A program made the position numbers and the translations under genes. Positions 15,173 through 22,922 of a stretch of DNA of 64,000 bases are shown one piece after another (positions within the stretch are counted from its first letter, which is position 1; every line of letters starts with the position of its first letter). The notes below the pieces were generated by a model. That model had not been told where the DNA came from, did not search any database, and saw only the letters and a program-made list of their open reading frames with translations. The stretch comes from BOG-908 sp965198825 (GTDB lineage Bacteria; Pseudomonadota; Alphaproteobacteria; Acetobacterales; Acetobacteraceae), in contig CBDAQB010000002.1 of the NCBI GenBank assembly GCA_965198825.1, forward strand, positions 620,001 through 684,000. Reading direction: 5' to 3'.

Positions 15173-18093
15173 TGAACCTCGCCACCATCCCGCTGGGCGT
15201 GCCGTTCCTCGAGGCGCTCGCGGCCTGGTGGCTGCGTGAATCAGGCGACGATCCCCTCGCGGTCGCGGACGCGCTGTTCCTGCTGCCCACGAGGCGTGCG
15301 GCGCGCGGCCTGGCGGAGGCGTTCCTGATCTGCAGCGACGGGCGGCCGCTGCTGCTCCCGCGTATCGTGCCTTTCGGCGGCTTCGACGAGGCGCCCCTGG
15401 CCATGGAGGGCGCGCTGTCCATCCCGCCGGCGGTGGCGCCGGCCGAGCGCCTCGCGTCGCTCACCCGGCTGATCCTCGCCATGAACGGCGCCGATGGCGC
15501 GCCGCGCGAGGCCGACCGCGCCTGGAGCCTGGCGGTCGAGCTTGCGGCGCTGCTGGACGAGGCTGCCCGGGCAGGCATCGATCTGGCCGCGAAACTGCCC
15601 GACGCGGCCGGCAAGGACTGGGCCGAGCACTGGAACGTCACGCTGAAATTCCTGGAGATCGTCACCAGCGCCTGGCCCGCCATTCTGCAAGCCGAAGGCA
15701 AGTCGGATGTCGCCGCAAGGCAGATCGAACTTCTCGAGAAGCAGACCGCAGCGTGGCAGCGTTCGCCGCCAGGCGGCCGGGTCATCGCCGCGGGAACCAC
15801 CGGCGCCATCCCGGCGGTGGCGGCAATGCTACGCGTCGTGGCGCGCATGCCGAACGGCCTTGTCGTGCTTCCCGGGCTCGACCTCGCCCTCGACGAGGCG
15901 AGCTGGGACGCGCTGGACGAGAGCCACCCCCAAGGCAGCCTGCGCAGCCTGATCACCAAGCTCGGTGCGACCCGCGGCGACGCCATCGAATTGGCGCCCC
16001 TGCCGCCGCGCTCTCCGCCCGCACGGACCGAAGCCCTGCGGCTGGCCCTGCTTCCCGCCGCCTCGCTGCATCGCTGGCAAGGCGCCACGCCCGATCTCGC
16101 AGGCGTCGAGCGGTTGGAGCCGGCCGACGCGCAGGAGGAGGCACAGGCCATCGCCCTGCTCCTGCGCGAAGCCATCGAAACACCAGGTGCGCGTGCCGCC
16201 CTGGTCACGCCCGACCGCCAACTCGCGCAGCGTGTCGGCGCGGAGCTTTGGCGCTTCGGTATCGTCGCAGACGACAGCGCGGGCGAGCGCCTGGCCGAGA
16301 CGCCGCCAGCGGTGTTCCTGCGGCTGATGGCACAGGCAGTCGTCGAGGACCTGCGGCCCGTGCCGCTTCTGGCGCTGCTCAAGCATCCGTTCGCCGCAGC
16401 AGGAATGGCGCCCGCCGAGTGCCGCCAGGCCGCGCGCGCGCTCGAACGCGCATGCTTGCGCGGCCCACGCCCCGGCCCGGGCGTCGAAGGCCTGAGGCAC
16501 CGCAAAGGCGACGCGAAGTTCCTCGACCGGGTCGCCGCCTGCCTCCGTCCACTGCTCGAAATCGCCACACGACAGACCGCCGAGGCGGACGCGATGATCG
16601 ACGCGCTGATCGAAGCCGCGGAAGCGCTTGCCGCCTCCGACGACCAGGAAGGCGCGGCGCGGCTATGGGCCGGCGAAGACGGATCGGCGCTGGCCACGCA
16701 TCTCGCCAGCCTGACGGAAGCCTTCGCGAGCCTGCCCCCGCAGCGGCCGCAGATCCTGCCGGGGCTGCTCGAAGCAGCGCTCGGTGAAGCCGCCGTGCGG
16801 TCGCGCCGCGCCCTGCATGGCCGGGACGGCGCGCTTCACCCGCGCGTCTTCATCTGGGGCCTGCTCGAAGCGCGCCTGCAATCGGCCGACCTGATCGTTC
16901 TCGGCGGCCTCACCGAAGGCGTCTGGCCGCAAGCAACCGACCCGGGGCCATGGCTCAGCCGCGCCATGCGGAAAACCGTCGAACTGCCCAGCCCCGAGGA
17001 GCAGGTCGGCCTCGCAGCGCATGATTTCATCAGCGCATCCTGCAGCGCCCCGCGCGTGGTGCTCTCGGCCCCTCGCCGGCGAGGCGACGCACCCTGCGTA
17101 CCCTCGCGCTGGCTCGTGCGGCTGGACGCCCTGCTCGAAGGCACCGGCAAAACCCTGCCCATAAATCCGGCTGTGCGCTGGTCCCAGGCGATGGACCGCC
17201 CCGCAGGCGCACCTGTTCCCGTCCGGCCGCCGGCGCCATGCCCGCCCCTCACGAGACGCCCACGGCGCCTCAGCGTCACCGAAATCGAAACCTGGCTGCG
17301 CGACCCCTACGCCATCTACGCGCGCCACGTCCTCGGCCTGCGCGCCCTCGACCCGATCGAACAATCCGCCGACGCCGCCGACTACGGCCGCATCGTGCAC
17401 GAGGGCATGAGACGCTTCCTCGACCGCTTTAAAACCGCCTGGCCCGCCGACGCCCACGCGCAACTCACCACCGCCATGGACGAGGCGCTCCACACAGCCG
17501 GCATGCGGCCAGCCCTCGCCGCCTGGTGGCGCCCACGCCTGCACCGCATCGCCACCTGGGTCGCCGAGGCCGAAGCCGAACGCCGCTCCCGTGGCCCCCT
17601 CGCCCTCATACGCCCCGAAGTCAAAGGAAGCTGGACTTTCGAAACCGCCACCGGACCCTTCACCCTGCACGGCCGGGCAGACCGCATCGAACGTCGGCAC
17701 GACTCCACCATCGCCATCCTCGACTACAAGACAGGCACCCCGCCCTCCACCGCCGACGTACGCGACGGCCGCGCTCCGCAACTCCCCCTCGAAGCCGAAA
17801 TGGCCGCCCAAGGCGCCTTCGGTCCCGACCTCACCGGCCAGGTCGCGGAACTCACCTACTGGCACATCTCCGGCGGCCACGACGCCGGACGGGCAGCCCC
17901 GCTGTTCCGCGGCAACGACGTCGAAACAGCCGCCGCCGTCGAACGCGCCGCAGAAGGCCTGCGGACCCTCGTCACCGAATTCGACGACCCGGTGCGCGCC
18001 TATCTCTCGCAGCCTTCGCCCGGAGCGGCGCCCCGGTTCTCGGATTATGCGCAGTTGGCTCGGGTCGCGGAGTGGGCTGCTGCCGAGGAGTAA
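15169..18093 (+). CDS. addB: Double-strand break repair protein AddB
   Basis: The 974-residue protein matches alphaproteobacterial AddB, the partner of AddA in the helicase-nuclease that resects DNA ends for RecA loading. The N-terminal helicase-like part has a degenerate P-loop region (ADALFLLPTRRAARGLAEAFL). The C-terminal PD-(D/E)XK nuclease domain is clear from LSVTEIETWLRDPYAIYARHV onward, with GRADRIE and AILDYKTG as catalytic blocks. The ATG overlaps the murU-like stop. addA, normally the next gene, does not follow; a hairpin element comes directly after the stop. Confidence 0.93.
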   Translation: MMNLATIPLGVPFLEALAAWWLRESGDDPLAVADALFLLPTRRAARGLAEAFLICSDGRPLLLPRIVPFGGFDEAPLAMEGALSIPPAVAPAERLASLTRLILAMNGADGAPREADRAWSLAVELAALLDEAARAGIDLAAKLPDAAGKDWAEHWNVTLKFLEIVTSAWPAILQAEGKSDVAARQIELLEKQTAAWQRSPPGGRVIAAGTTGAIPAVAAMLRVVARMPNGLVVLPGLDLALDEASWDALDESHPQGSLRSLITKLGATRGDAIELAPLPPRSPPARTEALRLALLPAASLHRWQGATPDLAGVERLEPADAQEEAQAIALLLREAIETPGARAALVTPDRQLAQRVGAELWRFGIVADDSAGERLAETPPAVFLRLMAQAVVEDLRPVPLLALLKHPFAAAGMAPAECRQAARALERACLRGPRPGPGVEGLRHRKGDAKFLDRVAACLRPLLEIATRQTAEADAMIDALIEAAEALAASDDQEGAARLWAGEDGSALATHLASLTEAFASLPPQRPQILPGLLEAALGEAAVRSRRALHGRDGALHPRVFIWGLLEARLQSADLIVLGGLTEGVWPQATDPGPWLSRAMRKTVELPSPEEQVGLAAHDFISASCSAPRVVLSAPRRRGDAPCVPSRWLVRLDALLEGTGKTLPINPAVRWSQAMDRPAGAPVPVRPPAPCPPLTRRPRRLSVTEIETWLRDPYAIYARHVLGLRALDPIEQSADAADYGRIVHEGMRRFLDRFKTAWPADAHAQLTTAMDEALHTAGMRPALAAWWRPRLHRIATWVAEAEAERRSRGPLALIRPEVKGSWTFETATGPFTLHGRADRIERRHDSTIAILDYKTGTPPSTADVRDGRAPQLPLEAEMAAQGAFGPDLTGQVAELTYWHISGGHDAGRAAPLFRGNDVETAAAVERAAEGLRTLVTEFDDPVRAYLSQPSPGAAPRFSDYAQLARVAEWAAAEE

Positions 18094-18101
18094 GAAAGCG
18101 T

Positions 18102-18138
18102 CTTCTTTTTTGAAAAAAAGAAGCAAAAAACTTTTGCG
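18102..18138. repeat. Hairpin element, copy 5, left half only
   Basis: CTTCTTTTTTG/AAAAAAAGAAG is followed by CAAAAAACTTTTGCG directly downstream of addB. It probably terminates the tsaE-addB operon. Confidence 0.8.
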
Positions 18139-18204
18139 AATTGGCAACGGGCTGGGGGAGACGCTGTGCTTTTACTTCCGCGGCGGGAGCGCTAGAAGGC
18201 GGTT

Positions 18205-18420
18205 ATGGCTGCGAAAACCAAAGTGTTAACCGACGGGCAACGAGCTTACGAAGAGCGCCGCGCCAAGCGCGCCGGCATGTCGCTTGAGCGCTGGATGGCC
18301 GAGAAAGACAAGCAGGCCCGCGAAGAGGAACGCGCCGCCCGCAAGGCTGCGCCGAAACCGGCAAAGCCGCCCGGCTTCTTCTCGCGCCTGCTCGACAAAG
18401 CGCACAAGCCGCTCTCCTGA
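18205..18420 (+). CDS. Small basic hypothetical protein
   Basis: The 71-residue protein is highly charged (TDGQRAYEERRAKRAGMSLE, then a Lys/Arg/Glu-rich helix) and ends in PGFFSRLLDKAHKPLS, a possible amphipathic tail. There are no cysteines and no signal peptide. It starts with ATG at 18205 after a short AT-richer stretch. Its TGA overlaps a CTG that is the best start for the next gene. I do not recognise a family. Confidence 0.7.
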   Translation: MAAKTKVLTDGQRAYEERRAKRAGMSLERWMAEKDKQAREEERAARKAAPKPAKPPGFFSRLLDKAHKPLS

Positions 18421-19349
18421 CGCCACCGCTCGTCGTCCATGCCGACTGGAGCAAGGACGCCGCCAAGCGCTGGATGACCCTCATCCGCCACCACGACGGT
18501 GGCTGGCACGCAGGCGCGCCCGAACCGGTCGGCCCTCCCGAAACCCTGCTGCACCGATTGCACGACATAGCGGATGGGGGCGCCGTCGCGTTCGGCATCG
18601 ATTGCCCCATCGGCCTGCCCCGCGCCTATGCGAGCCGCCACACCGCCGGCGGCAACTTCCCCGCATTTCTCAAATCTCTAGCGCGCGACGCCCCCTTCCT
18701 CGATGTGGCCGACCATCTCGGCGACATTTCAGCAGCGCGGCCGTTCTATCCCATGCGCGGCGTCGCAGGCATGACCCGGCTGTCCCATGCGCTTGCCTTG
18801 GGGCTAGGCAGTGCCGATGACCTCTGCCGTGCATGCGATCGCGCAACGAACGAACGCCCAGCCGGCGCGCCGGTGTTCTGGACGCTCGGCGCCAACCAAT
18901 CCGGCAAGGCCGCCATCGCCGCCTGGCGCGACGTGATCATTCCCGGCCTTTTGCAAGAACCAAGCCTGCGCCTATGGCCCTTCGAAGGCGGCTTCCTGGA
19001 ACTGCTCGCCCCGGGCGTTGTGGTGATGGCCGAGACATACCCGGCGGAAGCCATGCAACAGCTTGGTTTGCGGCGAGCAGGGAGCAAGCGCCGGCAATCC
19101 GACCGTATCGCCTACGCGCCGTTCCTGCGAGAAGCGCTGAGTAACCTTCGTGTAGAGATCGAAGCCTCTTTGGAAGCGTCGCTGACGCAAGGCTTCGGCG
19201 CGGAAGCGGCCGGAGAAGACAAAATGGACTGTCTCCTAGGCGCGCTCTGCGTCCTCAGCGTAGTTGCCGGAACAAGACCCGACACAGTCCCCAAAGATCC
19301 CTGGGTGCAAAATTGGGAAGGCTGGGTGCTAGCCCAAGCCCTCCCCTAA
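18417..19349 (+). CDS. RNase H-fold protein, DUF429-like, probable CTG start
   Basis: The frame encodes VVHADWSKDAAKRW upstream of the first ATG (18474). That segment looks like the first RNase H-fold strand with a conserved Asp, matched later by FGIDCPIGLPRAY and EDKMDCLLGA as second and third acidic positions, as in DUF429 proteins. No ATG, GTG or TTG lies in frame between the previous in-frame stop (18285) and 18474. The CTG at 18417, overlapping the neighbour's stop as CTGA, is therefore the likeliest start (310 residues). A nuclease activity is only predicted. Confidence 0.72.
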   Translation: MTPPLVVHADWSKDAAKRWMTLIRHHDGGWHAGAPEPVGPPETLLHRLHDIADGGAVAFGIDCPIGLPRAYASRHTAGGNFPAFLKSLARDAPFLDVADHLGDISAARPFYPMRGVAGMTRLSHALALGLGSADDLCRACDRATNERPAGAPVFWTLGANQSGKAAIAAWRDVIIPGLLQEPSLRLWPFEGGFLELLAPGVVVMAETYPAEAMQQLGLRRAGSKRRQSDRIAYAPFLREALSNLRVEIEASLEASLTQGFGAEAAGEDKMDCLLGALCVLSVVAGTRPDTVPKDPWVQNWEGWVLAQALP

Positions 19350-19353
19350 GCAT

Positions 19354-19390
19354 GCAAAAGTTTTTTGCTTCTTTTTTTTCAAAAAAGAAG
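19354..19390. repeat. Hairpin element, copy 6, right half only
   Basis: GCAAAAGTTTTTTGC is followed by the hairpin CTTCTTTTTTTTC/AAAAAAGAAG between the convergent RNase H-fold and ornithine decarboxylase genes. It is a probable shared terminator. Confidence 0.8.
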
Positions 19391-19397
19391 TCCTTGC

Positions 19398-20540
19398 CTA
19401 CTTCCCTTCCCGAACCTCAACAGTCAACCCGCGATCGAAACCATTAAACAGAGTGCGCAAGCAGGCCCCATAAGCTCCCAGTTGCCCCACCTCGATCCAA
19501 TCCCCTTCCTGCGCATCTGCCGGCAGCAGGAACGGTCCCGCCATGCGGTCGGCGCTGTCGCAGGTCGGGCCGAAGAAGCCGACTTCCTCGACGGGCGCGC
19601 TGCTGTTGCGCAGCAGGCGTGTCGGATAGCGGAAGCCCGGCAGCCCGGCGTCCGACAGGCTGCCGTAGACGCCGTCGTTGATGAACAGCATGTCGCCGCG
19701 GCGGCCTTGCACCTGCACGACGAGCGACATGCCGGCGGCAACCAGCGCACGTCCCGGTTCGGCCCAGAGCGCAAGGCCTGGCATGCCGAGGGCCTCGGTG
19801 GCGGCTTCGATTTCGGCCATGAACGCGCCGAGCGGAGGCGGTGCCGCGTCCGGGTAAGCGACCGGGAATCCGCCGCCCACGTCGAGCACTTCCACCGGCA
19901 CGCCAGCCTGCCTGATGATGGTGCCAGCAAGCGTGATGGCGCGGCGCCACGCGAGCGGATCCATGCATTGCGAGCCGACGTGGAACGACACGCCGAGCTT
20001 GGCCGTGTGTGCGCGGGCGGCGCGTAGCAGCGCGGCCGCTTCCTCCGGCTCTGCGCCGAACTTGCCGGAGAGGTCGTAGCGCGCGGGGCCCGCGGGCAGA
20101 GCGATGCGCACCACCAGGCCGAGGTCGGCGGCGTTGCCTGTCTCCTGCAGGATCTTCGAAAGTTCGGCGGCGCTGTCGAGCACGAAGTCGCGCACGCCAT
20201 GCACGCTGTAGGATTCGGCGATGGCGGGGCGCGCCTTCACCGGGTGCATGAAATGGATGTCGGCCGTGGGGAAGAGGCGGCGCACGAGGGCGACTTCGGG
20301 GAGCGACGCGCAGTCGAAATGGCGCACCCCGCCATCCCACAGCGCGCGCAGCACGGCCGGGTCCGGATTGCATTTCACGGCGTAGAGCACGTCGCCCGGA
20401 AAAGCCGCGATGAAGGTCTCGGCCGTCGCGGACAGGGTCGCCGGCCGGATGCAGTGCATCGGCTCGGTCGGGCGCATGGCGCCGACGAGATCGTCAACGG
20501 TGGGCAGGGAGGTAGCGACGCGCGGGCGGAGCTTGCTCAT
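19398..20540 (-). CDS. Ornithine (lysine/ornithine) decarboxylase, alanine-racemase fold
   Basis: The 380-residue PLP enzyme makes putrescine from ornithine. The PLP lysine is Lys56 in LYAVKCNPD, the phosphate-binding glycines are in LDVGGGFPVAYPD, and the catalytic Cys is about residue 327 in GPTCDSADR, the family motif. It is of the eukaryote-like fold IV type common in Alphaproteobacteria, not the large E. coli SpeC type. The ATG at 20540 has AGGA seven bases upstream. That ribosome site sits in a leader with competing hairpins and a small ORF, so translational control is likely. Confidence 0.93.
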   Translation of the reverse strand: MSKLRPRVATSLPTVDDLVGAMRPTEPMHCIRPATLSATAETFIAAFPGDVLYAVKCNPDPAVLRALWDGGVRHFDCASLPEVALVRRLFPTADIHFMHPVKARPAIAESYSVHGVRDFVLDSAAELSKILQETGNAADLGLVVRIALPAGPARYDLSGKFGAEPEEAAALLRAARAHTAKLGVSFHVGSQCMDPLAWRRAITLAGTIIRQAGVPVEVLDVGGGFPVAYPDAAPPPLGAFMAEIEAATEALGMPGLALWAEPGRALVAAGMSLVVQVQGRRGDMLFINDGVYGSLSDAGLPGFRYPTRLLRNSSAPVEEVGFFGPTCDSADRMAGPFLLPADAQEGDWIEVGQLGAYGACLRTLFNGFDRGLTVEVREGK

Positions 20541-20735
20541 GGCGGTATCCTGGCAACAGCATCCAGGCCTTGCAGCCTGGGTGGAAACACGGGCGAGGGG
20601 CGGAGTGCTCTGTGCTTAAGGCCGGGGATTGCCCGGCCTAAAGACTGGATCGCCGTGCTGTTGCCGGAGTGCTGAACGCAGTGCCGAAAGCGGCGCCGAA
20701 GCGCTGGAATGCCTGAAACATGGCCGTATCCCTCA
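20541..20735 (-). promoter_or_regulatory. Structured leader of the ornithine decarboxylase gene
   Basis: Read on the minus strand, the leader contains a 27-codon ORF, a 7-bp hairpin directly after its stop (GGCCGGG/CCCGGCC, 20620-20638), and a downstream switch. In the switch GCCTGG (20568-20563) can pair with CCAGGC just upstream (20580-20575) or with CCAGG just downstream (20553-20549). The second pairing covers the AGGA ribosome site of the decarboxylase; the first frees it. Rfam describes a long speF leader before alphaproteobacterial ornithine decarboxylases, and this may be a member. No U-tract follows the hairpins, so control of translation is more likely than intrinsic termination. 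Confidence 0.6.
20638..20721 (-). CDS. 27-residue leader peptide upstream of ornithine decarboxylase
   Basis: A good ribosome site (GAGGG at 20734-20730) lies eight bases before an ATG at 20721. The peptide starts MFQAFQRFGAAFG and ends ATARRSSL, with its TAG forming the start of a GC-rich hairpin. It is the only ORF in this leader with proper start signals. Position and structure suggest a sensor peptide whose translation sets the fold of the downstream switch, as described for the enterobacterial speF leader peptide. The sequence itself is not that peptide, so function is inferred. Confidence 0.55.
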   Translation of the reverse strand: MFQAFQRFGAAFGTAFSTPATARRSSL

Positions 20736-20918
20736 AAGCGACCCGGCCCACCTGGCCGGTTCCACCACAAAGGACGCGTTTGCGTCGTAGCTGTGCCCCG
20801 CCGTCAGACAGCAGGGGGCTCGCGGCTCGTTCGTTTTGGCGTCGGCCGACCCGTGGTGGATCGGCGGACGCGGGATATAGGGGTATGCCTGGCCCGAGAG
20901 TACTCTGATCTCGGATGC

Positions 20919-21827
20919 CTAGCTATGCGCTGACGGTATACCTCGAGGACGCGCCAGATACTCCCAGACGATCGTCGCGGCCGCCAGCGCGGTGATCTCC
21001 GCATGGTCATAGGCCGGGGCGACCTCCACCACGTCCATCCCGACGAAGGCGAGGCTCCAGATCCGCCGGAGGATCGCCAGCACCTGCCATGAGGCCAGCC
21101 CGCCCATCTCGGGCGTGCCGGTGCCGGGAGCGAAGGCTGGGTCGAGCGCGTCGATGTCGAAGCTGAGGTAGGCTCCGGCCTCGCCCACCGTCTCGCAAAT
21201 GCGGGCGGCAGTGGCCGCGGCGCCTGCTTCGTGCACCTGCTCTGCCGTCACCACCGTCAGGCCCTGGTCGAGGCCCCAGCGCCAGACCTCGGCCTGCACC
21301 GGCGAACGGATCCCAACCTGAATGCTCCGCCTGGGATCGATCAGCCCCTCGCGTATGGCGTGGTAGAACGGTTGGCCATGCCCGAACTTCTGGCCGAAGC
21401 TGTCCGGCCAGGTATCCACGTGCGCGTCGAAATGCACGAGTGCCACCGGCCCGCCGCGCCGCTTCGCCAGGGCGCGCAGCAGCGGCAGCGTGATCCCATG
21501 CTCTCCGCCCAACGCGATCAGGTGAGGGATGGAAGCGGCCTGAGCCTCGATGAGGCCGAGGCTCGCCTCGATGTCGCCCAGCGCGATAGCGAAATCGCCC
21601 ACGTCGGCGATCGCGAGGGTAGCCGGATCAACCCAACTACCAGGATGTGCGCCGTCGATGAGCATCCGGCTCGCGTGCCTGATCGCGTGCGGCCCGAAGC
21701 GGGCGCCGGAGCGGTTCGTAGTGCCGATATCGAGCGGAATGCCGGCGATCTGCACGGCCGCACCGTCAGCCGACGCAGGCAGGCCCATGAAGCTCGGTGG
21801 AGTGGCGAAAGTGGGTGTGCCGGCCAT
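20919..21827 (-). CDS. speB: Agmatinase / ureohydrolase
   Basis: The 302-residue enzyme has the binuclear manganese motifs of ureohydrolases: GGEHGI (family consensus GGDHS), HFDAHVDTW and SFDIDALDPAFAPGTGTPE. Agmatinase releases putrescine and urea from agmatine, which fits its place just upstream of ornithine decarboxylase on the same strand. The Asp-to-Glu and Ser-to-Gly changes in the first motif occur in divergent ureohydrolases, so guanidino-acid hydrolysis is an alternative. The ATG is preceded by GAGGAGG, which overlaps the stop of the upstream membrane gene, indicating coupling. Confidence 0.85.
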   Translation of the reverse strand: MAGTPTFATPPSFMGLPASADGAAVQIAGIPLDIGTTNRSGARFGPHAIRHASRMLIDGAHPGSWVDPATLAIADVGDFAIALGDIEASLGLIEAQAASIPHLIALGGEHGITLPLLRALAKRRGGPVALVHFDAHVDTWPDSFGQKFGHGQPFYHAIREGLIDPRRSIQVGIRSPVQAEVWRWGLDQGLTVVTAEQVHEAGAAATAARICETVGEAGAYLSFDIDALDPAFAPGTGTPEMGGLASWQVLAILRRIWSLAFVGMDVVEVAPAYDHAEITALAAATIVWEYLARPRGIPSAHS

Positions 21828-21840
21828 GCGCCTGGCCTCC

Positions 21841-22215
21841 TCAAGGGACCATGGTGAGAAAGGTGCAGAGCAGCGTGTAGCCGAGTATGGCGAACATGCC
21901 GTGTATGGCGACCAGCCCGCTGCTCACCGGTCTATGGCGGAGATGCGCCGTGAGCAAAGTCAGCCCGCCGGCGAGTGCCGCCACCAGCAGTCCCGCAGAG
22001 ATCTTGCCAAAAGCGCCGGCGCCGAATTTCACCCCGCGGGCCGGACCTTCCAGCGCCAGCAGGAGCACGGCGATGCCTGCAGCCCCGACGATGCCATGCA
22101 CCATGCCAACGACTGTCAGGCGGCCGGGCGGGCGCTCCAGCAGAAGATATTGGCTGCCCAGCCAAAGGCCGAGAGCGAAAGCCACCCCCAGCACGGCAAC
22201 CGCTGCGATAAGCAC
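21841..22215 (-). CDS. Small integral membrane protein coupled to agmatinase
   Basis: From GTG 22215, which has a strong GAGGGGGGAG site nine bases upstream, the product is 124 residues with about four hydrophobic helices (LIAAVAVLGVAFALGLWLG, LTVVGMVHGIVGAAGIAVLL, ISAGLLVAALAGGLTLLTA, MFAILGYTLLCTFL). A longer in-frame start at 22284 lacks such a site. Two helices carry His residues (GMVHGIVG and VAIHGMFAI), which recall small heme or cytochrome b-like membrane proteins. I cannot name a family. It is cotranscribed with the agmatinase gene. Confidence 0.7.
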   Translation of the reverse strand: MLIAAVAVLGVAFALGLWLGSQYLLLERPPGRLTVVGMVHGIVGAAGIAVLLLALEGPARGVKFGAGAFGKISAGLLVAALAGGLTLLTAHLRHRPVSSGLVAIHGMFAILGYTLLCTFLTMVP

Positions 22216-22405
22216 GCCATCTTCTCCCCCCTCGTCTTCCCAGCGAGGCAAGCCTGATCTACGGCGCGGTTCCGCCGCTGTCACCTGCGACCCCAGCCAC
22301 CTGCAACGCCTGTCGCCTGCAACCGTGGGGCGCCGTATGGCATTGCGCCGTTCCGCGCGCCTCCTTTATGGGTGGGGTTCAAGCAAACTATCGCCGAGGT
22401 TCGCC

Positions 22406-22789
22406 ATGCGCATCGTGCCGCCCGCCCTTCTGCTGCTGGCGCTCTCCTCCTGTTCGGCGCTCACCGGCGGCGCGCCCGAAAAAACCTACGTCGTGTTCTT
22501 CACCGAGCGGTCCACCGCCATCGACGCCGCTGGCCAGAAAGTCATCGCCGACGCGGCACGCGAGTCGAAGGCCTCGCCCTCGAAGCCGGTGACCGTGCTC
22601 GGCTTTACCGACAGCGTCGGCAGCGCCGCCGCGGACCAGACCCTGTCATCGGAGCGCGCGCAGAGCGTCGCCGATGCGCTGGTCGCTGATGGTATCCCAA
22701 CGTCGACCATCCGACGCGAAGGGCGCGGCCAGACGCATGAGGATCCGGGTGTCGCTAGCCGCCGGGTTGAGATTGCCGTTGGGGATTAG
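22406..22789 (+). CDS. OmpA-family lipoprotein
   Basis: The 127-residue protein has a lipoprotein signal (MRIVPPALLLLALSSC, lipobox LSSC with Cys16) and then a C-terminal OmpA/Pal-type peptidoglycan-binding domain. The domain shows the family elements VVFFTERSTAID (first strand), VLGFTDSVGSAAADQTLS (loop) and LSSERAQSVADALVADGI (helix) before GRGQTHEDPGVASRRVEI. It would tether the outer membrane to the cell wall. GAGG lies just upstream of ATG 22406. It is monocistronic and ends in a hairpin element. Confidence 0.9.
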   Translation: MRIVPPALLLLALSSCSALTGGAPEKTYVVFFTERSTAIDAAGQKVIADAARESKASPSKPVTVLGFTDSVGSAAADQTLSSERAQSVADALVADGIPTSTIRREGRGQTHEDPGVASRRVEIAVGD

Positions 22790-22800
22790 GAGCAAGGAAG

Positions 22801-22918
22801 GACTTCTTTTTTAAAAAAAAGAAGCAAAAAACTTCTGCGATGTGGGACCGAGATCTCGACGCCGATCACGCTCCAATAAGTAAAAGTTTTTTGCTTCTTT
22901 TTTTCAAAAAAGAAGTCC
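22801..22918. repeat. Double-hairpin element, copy 7
   Basis: Both hairpins are present (ACTTCTTTTTT/AAAAAAAAGAAG and GCTTCTTTTTTTC/AAAAAAGAAG). The core starts GGGACCGAGATC as in copies 9 and 10. It lies between convergent genes. Confidence 0.85.
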
Positions 22919-22922
22919 TTCC

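Noticed and set aside
16663..18147. 494-codon frame antisense to addB
   Set aside because: Gly/Val-rich shadow that begins within a hairpin element (FLLLFFKKE), a common artefact of this element.
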